In this document: positions 23,722 to 36,375 of the stretch, piece by piece
Position numbering within the stretch: position 1 is the stretch's first letter
How the letters are laid out: each line of letters begins with the position of its first letter
Source of the DNA: Magnolia sinica
Taxonomy: Eukaryota > Streptophyta > Magnoliopsida > Magnoliales > Magnoliaceae
Direction: 5' to 3'
Length of the DNA: 64,000 nucleotides
NCBI RefSeq assembly: GCF_029962835.1
Contig: NC_080582.1
Location: 69,498,177-69,562,176 of the forward strand
The notes under the pieces: model-generated
The model's input: the letters and a program-made list of their open reading frames with translations, nothing else
Told to the model about the DNA's origin: nothing
Database searches by the model: none
Program-made: the position numbers and the translations under genes

Positions 23722-24595
23722 TGTTGTACTTTATTTCTGACCATTCATAAAATAACCAATCAAGAATAGATACTTGCCATTGCATGGAAAGATGTTGCAT
23801 GCAAAAGCAGATACTTGAGATGGGCGAGAAGCAAGATGCGGTCGAGAGGTATCCAAAAGCGGAACGAGTGGCCGAGAGAAGTATAAGAGGTGGAAAGTTG
23901 TCAAGTAAAAGGAATGGTTAAAAGGACACATGTCAGGAAGAAAAGAAGAGATAGAAGGATCTGGAAGATCAATGTAGCAATGATTCGGTTGCCATAACTG
24001 AAGAAGTAAAGAAGTGAAACGTCTAAAGAGAAGCTGCAACAAAGATCTATAAATAACAAGAAGTTCAACAAAACAAATGGTCTCGTACCAATCCAACAAA
24101 CAAATCAAATTATCCTTCCTTACCATATCTTAGCTCTATCATAAGAGTAGTAGTAATCTTTAGTCATAATCTAGTAGCGGTAATCTTTAGTTGTAATTTA
24201 AGTTTATGCTTTTGCGCTAGACTATTCCCGGTACCAATATAATCACTTCATCTTTCAGAAAGGCATCTTATTGTTGCTCTCTTTGATCAACCATAAGTAT
24301 TTCCTTTTTGTTTGATAGTTTCCATTTATACAAATCATTTCTTACAGAAGTCAAGGTGCAACCCATCTTTAGAGGAAAAACCCCACCCTCTAACAATCAC
24401 TTGACCATCTTACAACCTTATTATGAGTGTCAGAATAGGTGAGCAATTTTCGTACGTCTTGGTTATATATGCTCATGTTTGAAGTATCTTGCTATCTTGG
24501 CACTTAGGGTCAAGTTGTTCGGTTTCAATCGAGCCACACAATCGGTTATGAAATGCTCGCATAGGTCACATGTGACCAAACCAAACTAAATGTCA
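23722..24595 (+). repeat. 5' LTR of the small LTR element
   Basis: Starts TGTTGTACTTTATTTCTGAC and ends TGTCA. It aligns along its whole length with 25,688-26,559. Confidence 0.78.
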
Positions 24596-24599
24596 AAAT

Positions 24600-24625
24600 T
24601 TTTTAGCACGCTCGGTGGGACACCA
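24600..24625 (+). other. Primer-binding-site region of the small LTR element
   Basis: TTTAGCACGCTCGGTGGGAC lies a few bases after the 5' LTR end. The GGTGGGAC core is usual for Tat-type plant elements. Confidence 0.55.
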
Positions 24626-25424
24626 AATTTTTTGTATACATACTAGTGCAATAAGCATATGAAAGCATAATCCAAAGAGGTACTCATAATACTTCTGTAG
24701 TTAGTGAACCTCTTACTCTAGAGGAGGAAATGCAGGTATAGCTAACACCTGAGCTGTTAAATAACAGCCAAATCCATGGCCTAATTTACCAAATCCGGAT
24801 AGGCAATCTTCATCTTGGACAGATCCTCTTGAGATAATGGTAGATGGGTTACACAATATGCAAATGAAGATCAATATATTATATAGCAGTCACGAGCTCA
24901 GGCTGAGTAGTCATGAATCCAGGCTAAAACCTTTAGCAGGTAGATGGCCAGTCAAACTGAGAGCTTAAATCGAACGATGGCCATTTTTCTAAAAGAGTGC
25001 CCATTATGCCTTTACAAATTGTTGAGACTAGTTCTGTTAGAAATATGGCGGGAATATAACCAACACCACTAGTACTTCTTTCACAATGGAACACATGCCT
25101 TGCTTCAGTATAAGAAGTGCAAAATGTTCCTTTACTTACTGAGTTTAGACGATTTGAATAGGATAATAGGAATTTCATTCATTAGGCTAGAAATTAGGGA
25201 ATACCCGAGGGGCAACATTTCCATATGAATATCTCTCATAATGGAGAACAATACCCAGTAGGTCTTGAGCCTGCACCTCCTATGGTTGAACCATGCCATT
25301 TGGATTGCAACTAAGTTTTACAACTGGTCTAAGTGGTGGCAGACCAAGTTCTTAGTCGTACTACTACCCCGATCTACCATAAGCTTTATCCAGAGTGGAT
25401 TGATTGACAGTCTCCATTATCGTA

Positions 25425-25610
25425 ACTGAATTTGATGTTTTCTTACCGAGATGCCCTAATTTGATGTTTTTCAATAAAGATGGCAAACTTTGATGTTTTT
25501 TGACTGAGATGTTCAAGTTTGACCAAGATAGCTGAATTTAATATTTTTCGACTGATATGGTTGAGTTCGACCAAGATAACCGAATTTGATATTTTTGTCT
25601 GGTCGAGCAA
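25425..25610 (+). repeat. GATGTTTTT-type minisatellite before the 3' LTR
   Basis: About four degenerate units of ~40-45 bp, each with TTTGATGTTTTT.GACTGAGATG or GACCAAGATA, in the 3' non-coding part of the small LTR element. Confidence 0.65.
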
Positions 25611-25687
25611 TCGCATGTATTGTGTTAACGATGAGCTACCATCACTTTCACCTTTTTTTCCCAAAGACGAAGCAACGTGGGGGGCAA

Positions 25688-26559
25688 TGTTGCACTTTAT
25701 TTCTGACAATTCCTAAAATAACCAGTCAGGAATTGATACGTGTCATTGCATGAAAAGATGTAACATGCAAAAGAGGATACTTGGGGTGACCAAGAGGCAA
25801 GCTACGGTTGAGAGGTATCCAAAAGAAGAATAAGCGGCCGAGAGAAGTCCAAGAGGCGGAAAGTGGTCAAGCAAAAGGAACGGTTAAAAGGGCACATGTC
25901 AAGAAGAAAAGAAGAGACAAAAGGATTTGGAAGACCAACGTCGCAATAATTCAATTGCCATAATTGATGAAGTAAAGAGAGAAATGCTTAAAGAGAAGTC
26001 ACAATAGAGATTTATAAATAACAAGAAGTTCGACAAAGCAAATGGTCTCATTCTAATCTAACAAGCAAATGAAATTATCTTTCCTTATCATATTTAGCTC
26101 TATCCTAGGAGTAGCGGTAATCCTTAGTCATAATTTGGTAGTGGTGATCTTTAACTGTAATCCAAGGCTTTACTTTTGCTCTGGACTATTCCCAATATCA
26201 ATATAATCACTTCATCTTTTAGTAAAGCATCTTATTGTTGCTCCCTATGATCGACAATAAGTATTTCTTTTTTACTTGACTATTTCCATTTATAGAAGTC
26301 ATTTCGTATGGAAGGCAAGGTGTAACACATCTTTGGAGGAAAAACTCCACCCTTTGACAATCGCCTGATCATCTTGCAACCATATTATGAGTGGTTGAAT
26401 AGGTGACTGATCTTCTCAGGTCTCGGTCATATACGCTCATGTTTGACGTATTTGCCTATCTTGGCTCTTGGGGTCAAGTTGTTCGGTTTGAATCAAGTAG
26501 CATAATTAGTTCTGGCACACCCACACATGTCACACGTGATCGAACCAAGTCAAAAGCCA
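25688..26559 (+). repeat. 3' LTR of the small LTR element
   Basis: Starts TGTTGCACTTTATTTCTGAC directly after a G-rich tract and matches the 5' LTR through the CTCATGTTTGA and TCAAGTTGTTCGGTTT blocks to its end. Confidence 0.78.
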
Positions 26560-28319
26560 ACATACATTACAAGAAAGAGTTGAAATTACATGAACACCAC
26601 TACCAGTTTTGTGGGCAACAAAGAGCTTATATCATGCTCAAATTAATATTTTTCCATTGAAATAGTGGGGCTACGAAGAGAATGAATGGATTAGATCTTC
26701 CTTCAAGTAAGCCTAATTACTACATGATGTCACATCATATATTAGGATTGGGGCTTTAAAGCTTTGCTCACAAGCAAAAGCATGTATGAGTGTAGCTCCT
26801 AAAGATAATAGATATTTGATTCTTGTAAAAGACTAAAAATTCATATAAAAGAAAAGGAAAAAAACAGAGACCATTCTCTTAGGACAGCGATACCTTGGCC
26901 ATTTTGGTAAAAGTCCCAATTTATGAGCACTTATATAACAAAGATCGTAGGACTACCAAGTATCAAACAACTCCCTTTCTTACGGATCCATAGGATCTTA
27001 AGATATGCGGGCCCGTTTGGGAACTAGCGTTGGGAATGCATTGGAATTCAAATCACAATTACATTGGAATCAAGGTAATTCCAAATCCTTATATGTGTTT
27101 GGTTGAAATGCACTGAAATCCAAATCTTTTGTTTGGGAGCTTGTATTTGGAGGTCATTTGAATTATCTGGTACATTCATACGCTTAGATTTGATTAACTA
27201 AATCAAGTTTCATATATCAAATTAGTATATATGTGTCATATTTAATAGAATCATTGTAATAAACCCATCAAAATATATACTTTGGCCAAAAAAAGAGGAA
27301 ATTCGGAGCCTTAGGTTGGCCACAAATGCAAGGATCGTAAATAGACAACTCATTGATGTTTTTTAATAGTTCATTTAGATGTCCAACATTAAGATGGTTC
27401 AGATCATTATATTAATGTATTTTAGTGTTGCAGTTGATGAGTAGATCGTTTTAGGATATCATTAGCATGAAATGTGTCCAATAAATTAGCAGTCGCAAGT
27501 CACCTTTGTTACATGTGAGACTCTCCTACCCTTTGAAAGGCGACCAAAAAAGCATTTCTCTTGGATTACACTCGACTCTCAACATTTTGTTGGGATTTCA
27601 AACACGCATTAAACATAGTTTTGAAATACCTTTGATTCAGGTATATCGCGCCCAAAATTTGGAACTCGGGCACTACTATTTCCCAAGTTCCAAACTCTAG
27701 TTGCAGCTGCTTCCTTGCCCCTTACTAGATTTGGTGTACGGTTAGTAAACTTCCTGAACACTAAAGTAGGCTCAAGGCAGATGGAATTTTTTTTTGAATG
27801 GTTAAATTTTCTTAAGAAAGCTACAATCATATACTTGGTATCATGTCATACATCTAAGAAATGAATCTCTTCAACATATCATGCATGCAATAGGCATTAG
27901 TTGAATGTCTATCATCATGGATAGAGTTTATCTCACATACTTCATCACCATTCATGCTTCAAGTAAAATGTGCAATATTATCACTTAGATATTAACTTTA
28001 TCTCCTACATAACCAATGTCAAGTAAGGCATGGTGATCATACACATGTCATCATCCATTTACCTTCAAATCTAAGGTTGCCGAACATAAAAAGCAACAAT
28101 TTAAATTGAAATATACTCATTTATCACCAAATCCAAGGTGCCAAACATGGTGTAAGGTGATTCACTCATGAAAGATTGATAAAGATACTGGACGTGGCAT
28201 AAGTATGGAAGATACCAAACGTTCATCAAGTGGAGGACACCATTGAGTTTCTGTAACGCCCATGGTTTTTATTAAAATAAAATAATAATAAAATTTTATT
28301 ATTATTTTAAATTTAAAAT

Positions 28320-28342
28320 TGAGAGAGAGAGAGAGAGAGATA
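28320..28342. repeat. (GA)n microsatellite
   Basis: GA dinucleotide run of about 22 bp. Confidence 0.95.
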
Positions 28343-28562
28343 GATTCTGTATCTCATCTATCCCTCTTATCCAAAGCCCTATCTTTAGTCTCTTATCTAA
28401 TCCTAACTTCTTATTTTATCTATCCCTACTATATATCACTTGTATCTCTCTAACTCTTTCCCCATATCTCTCAACTTCCTATAGACCTCTCCTTTAAAGG
28501 AAAAGAGTCATAAGAGGTGTTTTAATACAACTACAACTCAAGCGAAAAAATACCTTATGTAC

Positions 28563-28565
<3 letters not shown>

Positions 28566-28613
<48 letters not shown>
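28566..28613. repeat. (GA)n microsatellite
   Basis: GA dinucleotide run of about 47 bp. Confidence 0.95.
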
Positions 28614-28616
<3 letters not shown>

Positions 28617-31019
28617 GGGGAATCAATTTCATGTTAGTACCTTTGTGATTTTAATATTTTTAATGCAAAATTGGGCTAGAGCAGTGCAATGAACAGTTTG
28701 GATTATCCTTATGCCTATCATACATGCTTAAATAAGAAGTATCTTTTCATGCACATTTTAATCTACATGTAGAAAATTTCCTTCTACGTACAATAATGAA
28801 TGATTCAATTTATGATTCTAAGATAGATTGAGTTTTTATGAATCTTAATAATTAAAATAAAGACTATCTGAACAACACAATGTACAAGTCGGATCAGTCA
28901 TACGACTATTGTGTTTTTAGATCTTGAGGATATTATAAAGAGAACTTAAATTTATATGCAAGTGTTAACATCACTTGGCGTAGAAGGTCGAGATGGGCCA
29001 TTAGCGTATGCGTGGTTAGATCCACACTATTCATTCAATTTATAAAGGCAAAATATGTCAAGACTTCAAGAATCTGGATGATCCAATCATCTAGTAGGCC
29101 ACCCCGATCAGAGTAGTATGATAGATCTAATACTAATTTCGAATCATATATAAACTCTTGAATTTGTGAGATTGGTCGAGTCAGATTGGTCCAAACAATC
29201 ATTAGGATCAAACTATATCATGATTTTCAATTATCTAATCTAATTAATCAAAATTGATAGACCACATTAATCCGATCAATCCTTTATACGTCATTCAATT
29301 TCTGAATCTAAATATAATATAATCATAAGCCTTGATCATCTTGAGACATGTGGATGCTCAAATCACCCATGGTGATTCATCCAAGGGGGGCTTCATTGTG
29401 AAATAATCAGATCAATAATCATATTATATATATATATATAATTTTAAGATTTCTGGATATAAATCATTCGGACTCTCTTTTGAAATCTTTACTATTAGAC
29501 ACATGTGAGTAATCTTATTGTCTCATATTCATTAGAATTAAAATTGATTGTTTTTTATGGTTTGATTGATCGATGTACTGTTTGAAGTATTTTGTTATGA
29601 TAGTGTTGATTTAACTACTATGAATGCATGTTAGGATAAATCACTTGCTAACTTGTGCCAAGTTGCATGAATTATGGTAATTGTATGTTGAATTCACGTA
29701 TGAATATTCTGATCAAGACAAGTATCTATGGTAGTTATGAAAACGATGTGTCTATACATCATCCAACATACAAACACATTGCATTGTCGGTCCTTGGAGC
29801 CCTCTATGGAAGAAACATCAATCCTGGTAGATTGTTACTAGACATTGACTATGCCCAAGCCTATTGGAAGGGGGAAAGCCTACGTAATGGGTGGATGTGG
29901 GTTGATGATATCTAACCCAAGTAGATGGACGATCATTCCATCTGATGCATTCATACATCATTTGCATCCATATCATTCTGCATATTTTATTTCAATTATA
30001 TCTTAATTTTATAAGTATAAACCATGTTGGATTTTATCACTAAGTCTGGTCAGCTTACATTTTTATTAATGGAAAAATCATACAGATGAGCAACTAGCTG
30101 ATGAGTTGACGAAGGAACAAAAAGTTGTGGCTGAACTGGTGCACGAACCACGTGAGACGTGTCGTTACCTATTAGAAGATGGACTAGCTGCATCTGAACC
30201 ATTCCTAATTATTTAATTCAAATTTTATTTATTAGGATTGTCTAATTTGTGAGGCCCGTGTCCTAGCCCATACCATTCCGTAGCCTTCTGTGATCCTCTC
30301 GGTAAAATTCTGGCAACACGCGACCTGTAACCGACATTTGCACTTAAGCCTAAGTCACACGTTGTCAACCCGAGTCGACTCAACCCGAGACTTGTACCCA
30401 AGCGACCACGCCGTCCTCGCGGTTCCAATGCCGCATCTCACGCGCCAAGGAGATACCTGGGTCAGAAATGTGGGCTCGCGTTCAGTTTGAGAAAAAATGT
30501 CATGTATTTGTAAACCCAAGAGAAATGTCCCATCAATAGAGTACAAATTAATCAATCAATCATGTCTCATCTCCAAGTACAACCACCCCTCCCCTAAAGT
30601 CAACTCTCCCTTACATGTCAAGTACACCCATCCATCACTCACCATCCCTCTCTCCCATCACCTCTCTCTCTCTCTCTCTCATTCTCTCTCATTCTCCCAA
30701 GCAACTCCATGAGAGCAACGTCCAAGCTTTCCTCCATTTTTCACCCACCTTGAAGCTTTATACCCCATCATCCAACCTCTAAAATCTAATCTTAACCATT
30801 GATTCTTACTCCTTGGAGCTAGATCACCCTAGTGTGGAAGGAGGAGTGGTTTTGAAGGTGGGTGTTCATAGTTGTAGATTGTGATTTTGATGTAGGGCCC
30901 ACCTATTTTTGGGACCCATCTTGATGCGTTGTAAGATCTAGGGGAGCTCATAGTGGCAAAGCTCCCCCACCTCACGTGTCTCTCTCTCTCTCCCTCTCCC
31001 TCCCTTTTCTTTTTTGTGT

Positions 31020-32560
31020 TGATTGTGGGGTCCACCTGATCTATGTGTTTCATCCAGCAGTCCAACTGGGACGATGGAGCCCACCCTGATATTTGTACTA
31101 TATTAACACCATCCATCTGCTTGGACGCTGCTGGACCGACGTCTAACAACTATGGGACCCACTGTTGTGATTGTCTCACATTTCCATCGTCCATCTATGG
31201 ACAGGTGGAAGCCCCCCCTGATGTGTACTGCCCACATGTGGGCACCATGATTTATGTGTTTTTATCTCCACCGTCTAGATTGTTGGACGGTGGGATGCAC
31301 ATGATGCATGTGCCTTATTAACATTGTCCAATGGACAGGCCCACTGTGGTGTATGTCTTCCATCCACACCGTCCAATGCTCTGGACGGTGTTGGACACCA
31401 CGTGTAGGTGCTGCCCTGCCCCACCATGAGGTATTATTTTATCCAACTGTTCATCTGTTGCTGCCCAGCAGCTGGAGCTGCTCCAGCATCAATAGATCAT
31501 TAGACGCTGATCATGAGGTATGTGTTATATCAACACCGCCCATCTATTTCTCCAGATCGTTGTATGGCCTAGGTGAGAAGATTCAGACCTCAGGTGGACC
31601 ACACAACAGGAAACAATGGAGATGATGACATCCACGGTTGAATCCTTTACAGGTACCACTCTGATGTATGTGTTTTATATACTCTGTCCATCTGTTTGAC
31701 GAGCAGCAAAGAGCTGTTATAGATGTCACCGGATCTGGGGCCCACCATGCTGTATTTGTTTCATCCACACCGTCCAACAAAGGACGATGTCGGATGCACC
31801 TGCTTAGCTTGTGTGGGGCCAGATATGATGTATGTGTTTTATCCCACCGTCCAGTGGGTGGGCCGGTGGTGATGTAGGTCATCCAGTGTGTTGTGGACCA
31901 CACCTTGAAGTATTTATTGTATCCACATCATCCATCTAGCATCCGTGTGGGCCCACCCACACGTGCTGCACATGTGGGATGGGACCCACCTTGATACATG
32001 TATTACATCCCAGCCTTCCTTCCATTTTTAGGTAGTGGGTCTCCTTGTTGAAGAAGTCAGCAAGTTCCATGGGTCTGACCATGGAGCTTGTGTTACATTC
32101 ACACCGGCATTTCGTGTGGGACCCACACGTGTTGTATGTGTTATCCACACCGTCCAATGATCTGGACAGTGGGGACAACTTGAACATATGGATCCACGTC
32201 GTCCACCTGTTTGGCATTCACACCGTCCATTTATTTTACATCCAGCCATCCAATCAGGTGGGACGTTGCTGGATGTGTTTCATCCTCACCGTTTATAAAC
32301 AGGACAATGTGACCCATGTGATGTATGTTTTAATCCACACCGCCCATTTGTGTGGGCTTGACCATGATATACGTGTATTGTACACGCTGTCCAGCAGTTG
32401 GACAGGTGCTGACGGTGTTGGACAATGCTTGGACAGCGCTGATTTATATGGACCATGTTTGGACAATGTTGATTTACATGGGAAATGTTTTGATGGTGCT
32501 GATTTGCTTGGACAATGTTTGGGCGGTGCTGATCATCATTAGAGTGTCATGTGCCCCATA
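31020..32560 (+). repeat. Degenerate GATGTATGTG / ACACCGTCCA repeat zone in L4
   Basis: About two dozen copies of a block reading GGGCCCACC.TGATGTATGTG then TTTCATCCACACCGTCCATC, at irregular 50-90 bp spacing. The same block forms the arms of the independent inverted-repeat elements at 19,088-20,143. Confidence 0.75.
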
Positions 32561-32639
32561 GAATGATAATGTACAGTGATACACATGTTGCACCTGCAAC
32601 TATTGAAATGATTTTAGATGTAATCCAAAATTCCCACTT

Positions 32640-33440
32640 GAGGCCCACTTTAATATACTTATGGCCCACCTGAGAGGCCCACCTTGATATATTGTAACCC
32701 ATTTATGAGGCCCATTAGTGTGGCCCATTAATGCAACCCACTTGATGTGTACGAGGCCCGTTAGTGCGACCTATTGATGTGGCACACTTGACTGTATATG
32801 AGGCCCATTAGTGTGGCCCATTGATGCAGCCCACTTAATGTATATGAGGCCCGTTAGTGTGGTCAATTGATGTAGCCCACTTGGTGTATATGAGGCCCAT
32901 ATTATAAGGCCCGACTTGATGAACACGAGGCCCATTATCATGCGGACCATTGTGAAGTGTATTAGGCCCATGGGCGAGGCCCAATGTAATGTATTGAAGG
33001 CCCATGGGCAAGGCCTGATGTGATGTATATGTGGCCTATTGCAATTATATGTAGCCCATTGTGATATATTTGAGGCCCATGGGTGTGGCTCATTAAGATG
33101 TATTTTAGGCCCATGGTTATGGCCATTAAGATGTATTTTAGGCCCATGGGTTGTAGCTCATTGTGATGTATTCGAGGCTCATGTGTAGGGCCCACCTATT
33201 GTGTATTTGAAGCCCATGGGTTGTGAAGCCCGATGTGATGTATCTATGGCCCATGTCCATGGCACATTGCGATGTATAAGGCCCATATGATACGACCCAT
33301 TGTGATGTATATGCGGCCCATGAGTGACGCCCAATGCGATGAATGTGTGGTCCTTGTGTGAGGCCCAAAGAGATGTATATAAGGACCGATGTGATGTATG
33401 ATTTCGCCATGATGTATGTAATGATGTTTATGTGGGCCAT
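32640..33440 (+). repeat. 34-bp tandem array in L4
   Basis: Roughly 22 degenerate units. A typical unit reads GGCCCATGGGCAAGGCC then TGATGTGATGTATATGT. A few units of the same kind recur at 34,015-34,340, after the 56-bp array. Confidence 0.82.
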
Positions 33441-33539
33441 CCATTGAGAGCGATGTTGGTTAAATGTCCACATTGACGGGCAATGATGGTTGAATATCTA
33501 CATTGTGACCTTTCCTTAGGCCTTGCTAGGCCCATTCTC

Positions 33540-34015
33540 ACCGATTTCGATTGTCGAGGCCGATTATTGATCGATTTCGATTGTTGTGGCCGATTGCCGA
33601 TTTCGATCATCGAGGCTGATTATTGATCGATTCTGATTGTCATAGCTGATTGTCAAATCTGATTATCGAGGCCTATTATTGATCGATTCCGATTGTCATG
33701 GCCGATTGCCCATTCTGATTATCGAAGCTGATTATTAATTGATTCCGATTGTTGTGGCCAATTACTGATTCTGATCATCGAGGTTGATTATTGATCGATT
33801 CCGATTGTCATGGCCGATTGCCGATTCTGATTATCGAGGCCAATTATTGATCAATTTGGATTGTTGTGGTCGATTGCCGATTCCGATTATCGAGGCTAAT
33901 TATCGGTCGATTCCGATTGTTGTGGCTGATTGCTGATTCCGATCATTAAGGCTGATTATTGATTGATTCCGATTGTTGTGGCCGATTGATGATTCTGATT
34001 ATCGAGGTCGATTGT
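33540..34015 (+). repeat. 56-bp tandem array in L4
   Basis: About eight units with a period of 56 bp. Each contains GATTATCGAGGCTGATTATT, then GATCGATTCCGATTGT and GGCCGATTGCCGATTC. The equivalent segment in L3 and L5 is much shorter. Confidence 0.85.
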
Positions 34016-35950
34016 CGAGGCCCAATGTGATGTATATGCGACCCATATTTGAGGCCCATTGTGATGTACATTTGGCCCGTGTTTGAGGCCCAATGTGATG
34101 TATATACAGCCCATATTTGAGGCCTATTGTGATGTGCATTCAGCGTGTGTTTAAGGCCCAATATGACGTATATGAGGCCTATGTGATGAGGCCCATTGTG
34201 ATGCATTGAGGGCCAGGCGATGAAGCCCATTATAATGTTTGTTAGGCCCATCGTGATGTGTATTAAGCTCTTAAGTGAGGCCCATGGTGTTATATATTTG
34301 GCCCTTGTGTGAGGCCATGGGCCCACTATATGTTAGGTTCAATGTGGGTCATTCCTTGGGGGCAATGTTGGTTAAATGTCTACATTGTCGAGGTCGATTG
34401 TCGATGCCAGTTATTGATACCAGTTATAAGTATGTGACAGCATTGCATCATGATACATGCCCATATGCATCATCTACATGTTTGTTATGAGATGTAGTTG
34501 ACCATTGTAATGTCATTAGGCAGGTTATTATAAGACTCCCTGATAGGTGGAGATTATCTCACATGAGCACACGGTATGTGCAGGATTGATGCATGACTGG
34601 ATTGTATGACTCATACATCTTGCATTGTGTGTTGTGACTACTGTACGGCCTAGTGATATCAAGGTCATAGCCTCCACAGGTATATCATGGATGGCCAGAT
34701 GGGACACTGAAAATATTTAGTTCTAGCATATGGGCGCCATAGATGTCCCTGGGTGAAAATCCCTTAACCTCCATGGCCAGGAGACGCCCCAATATTGAGA
34801 CTGAGTGGATATATATAAGCGCATGAGGGTCGAATATCATGAGGCAGCGTCTCCCACTATGTCATGGTCGGTTAGGAAGGGGTGTAACCTTACCTGCCTG
34901 AGTGAGGGGGCAATATCTAGGTTGAGTTTGACTAGCCTGAGGAATGGGTCCGCTATCGACAAGGCGGGTCCAATATTGGAAGGCGGATAGTGAGGTCTCT
35001 TCCACTTACCCAGTTGTGCGCTCGAATAAGGGCGACAAGCTGGTGTAGAGTGTAATAGACTCCGGTGATGATCCCAGAGAGGAACCATACTGATATGTGG
35101 ACTTATTGAGCAGAAGTTGCATACTCATTTATTCATTCACTATCCACTCGGGCTAGTGGTGTGCAACCATTTATTACGTGTACCTTCGCAATGGCCAGGA
35201 TTTCAGTTGAGGCATGCAACTAACCTGAGATTAAGAGTTTACCATATTGAGTCTGACTATCCAAATTTAGGTATGAGACTGGTTTGGATAAAATTCTCTT
35301 ATGATGGACCCCATAGCCTGCGATACTACTACTATCATCCTAACTTCACTCCAACTTGGTCATTTCATTTGCACTACATATTGTATTGCATCATCGACAT
35401 CTGATACTTGACTCTTTATAACACTATATTGAATACTTGGCTTACTATGTCTCCGCATTGCATAGATGATCCACATTACTTCCTCAGTATTTGTCTCATT
35501 ATGATTTGCATTACTTACTTTGATTACTTTGATATTGCTTACTTGGCACTTATCTTGTGTACACACTTTCACCACCCTCTAAGCTTTTTATAAGCTTATG
35601 CATGATAGATGTGTGCAGGTGCCGTTAGGTCGTAGCAAAGTTGAGCTTGGAGCATACAGCTATCTTCTGGAGCTTTGATTTTGACATATGTATTTCTCTT
35701 TCAGCACTATATTCAAATGATTATATTAGTGGATATGTGATGATGACATTGCCTTTGTGATTTGGGTAAACTTGTGGTTATGCTTCTTACGAGATAAATG
35801 TATGTTGAAAAATCCTCCTTGTACGATCCCAGGATCGAAATCTGGCGTATGGGCGCTGGGAGCTGAGAATGGGGTAGTACGGAGGTTGCCGGCACCTGAT
35901 TCGGCGATCGAGATTCCTGTGAGTCCGATCTCCAGGTTTGAGGCATGACA

Positions 35951-36375
35951 GAAGATTGTTTCAGAGCATAACTTGGGAATACCTGAGAATAACATCACAT
36001 ATCTGCTGATAGCTACCTTATACTCTATAATTATTGAAAACTTAGAATGATTAGATACCCGAGTTCAAATAAGTTAGAAATTTTCTGATATAGCTCCCTA
36101 CCGTTGAGATTGTGAGGTTGCATAGTATTGTAGTTTCGATCATTTTTTATCCATGATTCAAAGTTCGGTGGAGTCATCATAGTACAGATGAGGCGTTTTG
36201 GGAGCGTAAGGCTGAGGTTCGTGGGCGTTATCCCCATCTCTTGGCTGTTTGATGATGTCGGTATGTTGTGTTCTGATTATATGTCTAGCGATAGGATTTC
36301 CCACCCTTGTGAACTCTGTATTGGTTGTGTTGTGTTTAAATTTCGAGAATGAAATTTTTATTAGGAGGGAAGAGC
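35951..36375 (+). mobile_element. Interior of L4 (425 bp), primer site to purine tract
   Basis: Directly after the LTR, TTGTTTCAGAGC (35,956-35,967) is a degraded version of the TGGTATCAGAGC initiator-Met primer site. The right end carries TTTCGAGAATGAAATTTTTA and the purine tract AGGAGGGAAGAGC (36,363-36,375). Both details resemble Tekay/Del-type chromoviruses, suggesting that family L derives from or is mobilised by that clade. Confidence 0.65.

Larger units (their letters stand above)
23722..26559 (+). mobile_element. Small non-autonomous LTR retrotransposon (~2.84 kb)
   Basis: Two related LTRs (23,722-24,595 and 25,688-26,559) enclose about 1.09 kb. A GCACGCTCGGTGGGAC primer-binding-type site follows the first LTR and a G-rich tract (ACGTGGGGGGCAA) precedes the second. 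The internal part shows no protease, reverse transcriptase or integrase, so it would depend on another element; the primer-site style resembles Tat-type Ty3-gypsy. LTR divergence is roughly 15-20% by eye, suggesting an old insertion. Confidence 0.78.
26560..30247. other. AT-rich non-coding stretch, no gene recognised
   Basis: Holds a GGGCCCGTTTGGGAAC sequence near 27,010 that looks like one end of a hAT- or Harbinger-type element (no partner end found), two GA microsatellites, an AT run near 29,428-29,442 and otherwise unremarkable AT-rich DNA. Open frames near 29,655-29,915 and 30,078-30,214 match no family that I recognise. Confidence 0.5.
30248..35950 (+). repeat. Complete L-family LTR (5.7 kb), copy L4
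   Basis: Starts TGTGAGGCCCGTGTCC and ends GAGGCATGACA, giving TG...CA ends. In order it contains a GC-rich block, a CT-rich stretch, many copies of the ACACCGTCCA...GATGTATGTG block (31,020-32,560), a 34-bp array, a 56-bp array, a second short 34-bp array, and ~1.6 kb of unique sequence. Both ends match copy L5, and the start matches L1-L3. An LTR of this length is well beyond the usual 0.2-4 kb range. Confidence 0.82.

Noticed and set aside
23731-24126. 131-residue open frame on the minus strand
   Set aside because: Lies wholly inside the LTR of the small LTR element, antisense, and is not preserved in the second LTR.
29655-30214. Open frames ending ...YWKGESLRNGWMWVDDI and HTDEQLADELTKEQKVV
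   Set aside because: The second has a DEQLAD.LTK phrase like the end of Copia RNase H, but the residues after it do not fit and nothing upstream supports it. Too weak to call.
33540-34015. CRISPR-like regular array
   Set aside because: Units are contiguous, degenerate and without unique spacers; a plant LTR satellite, not a CRISPR array.
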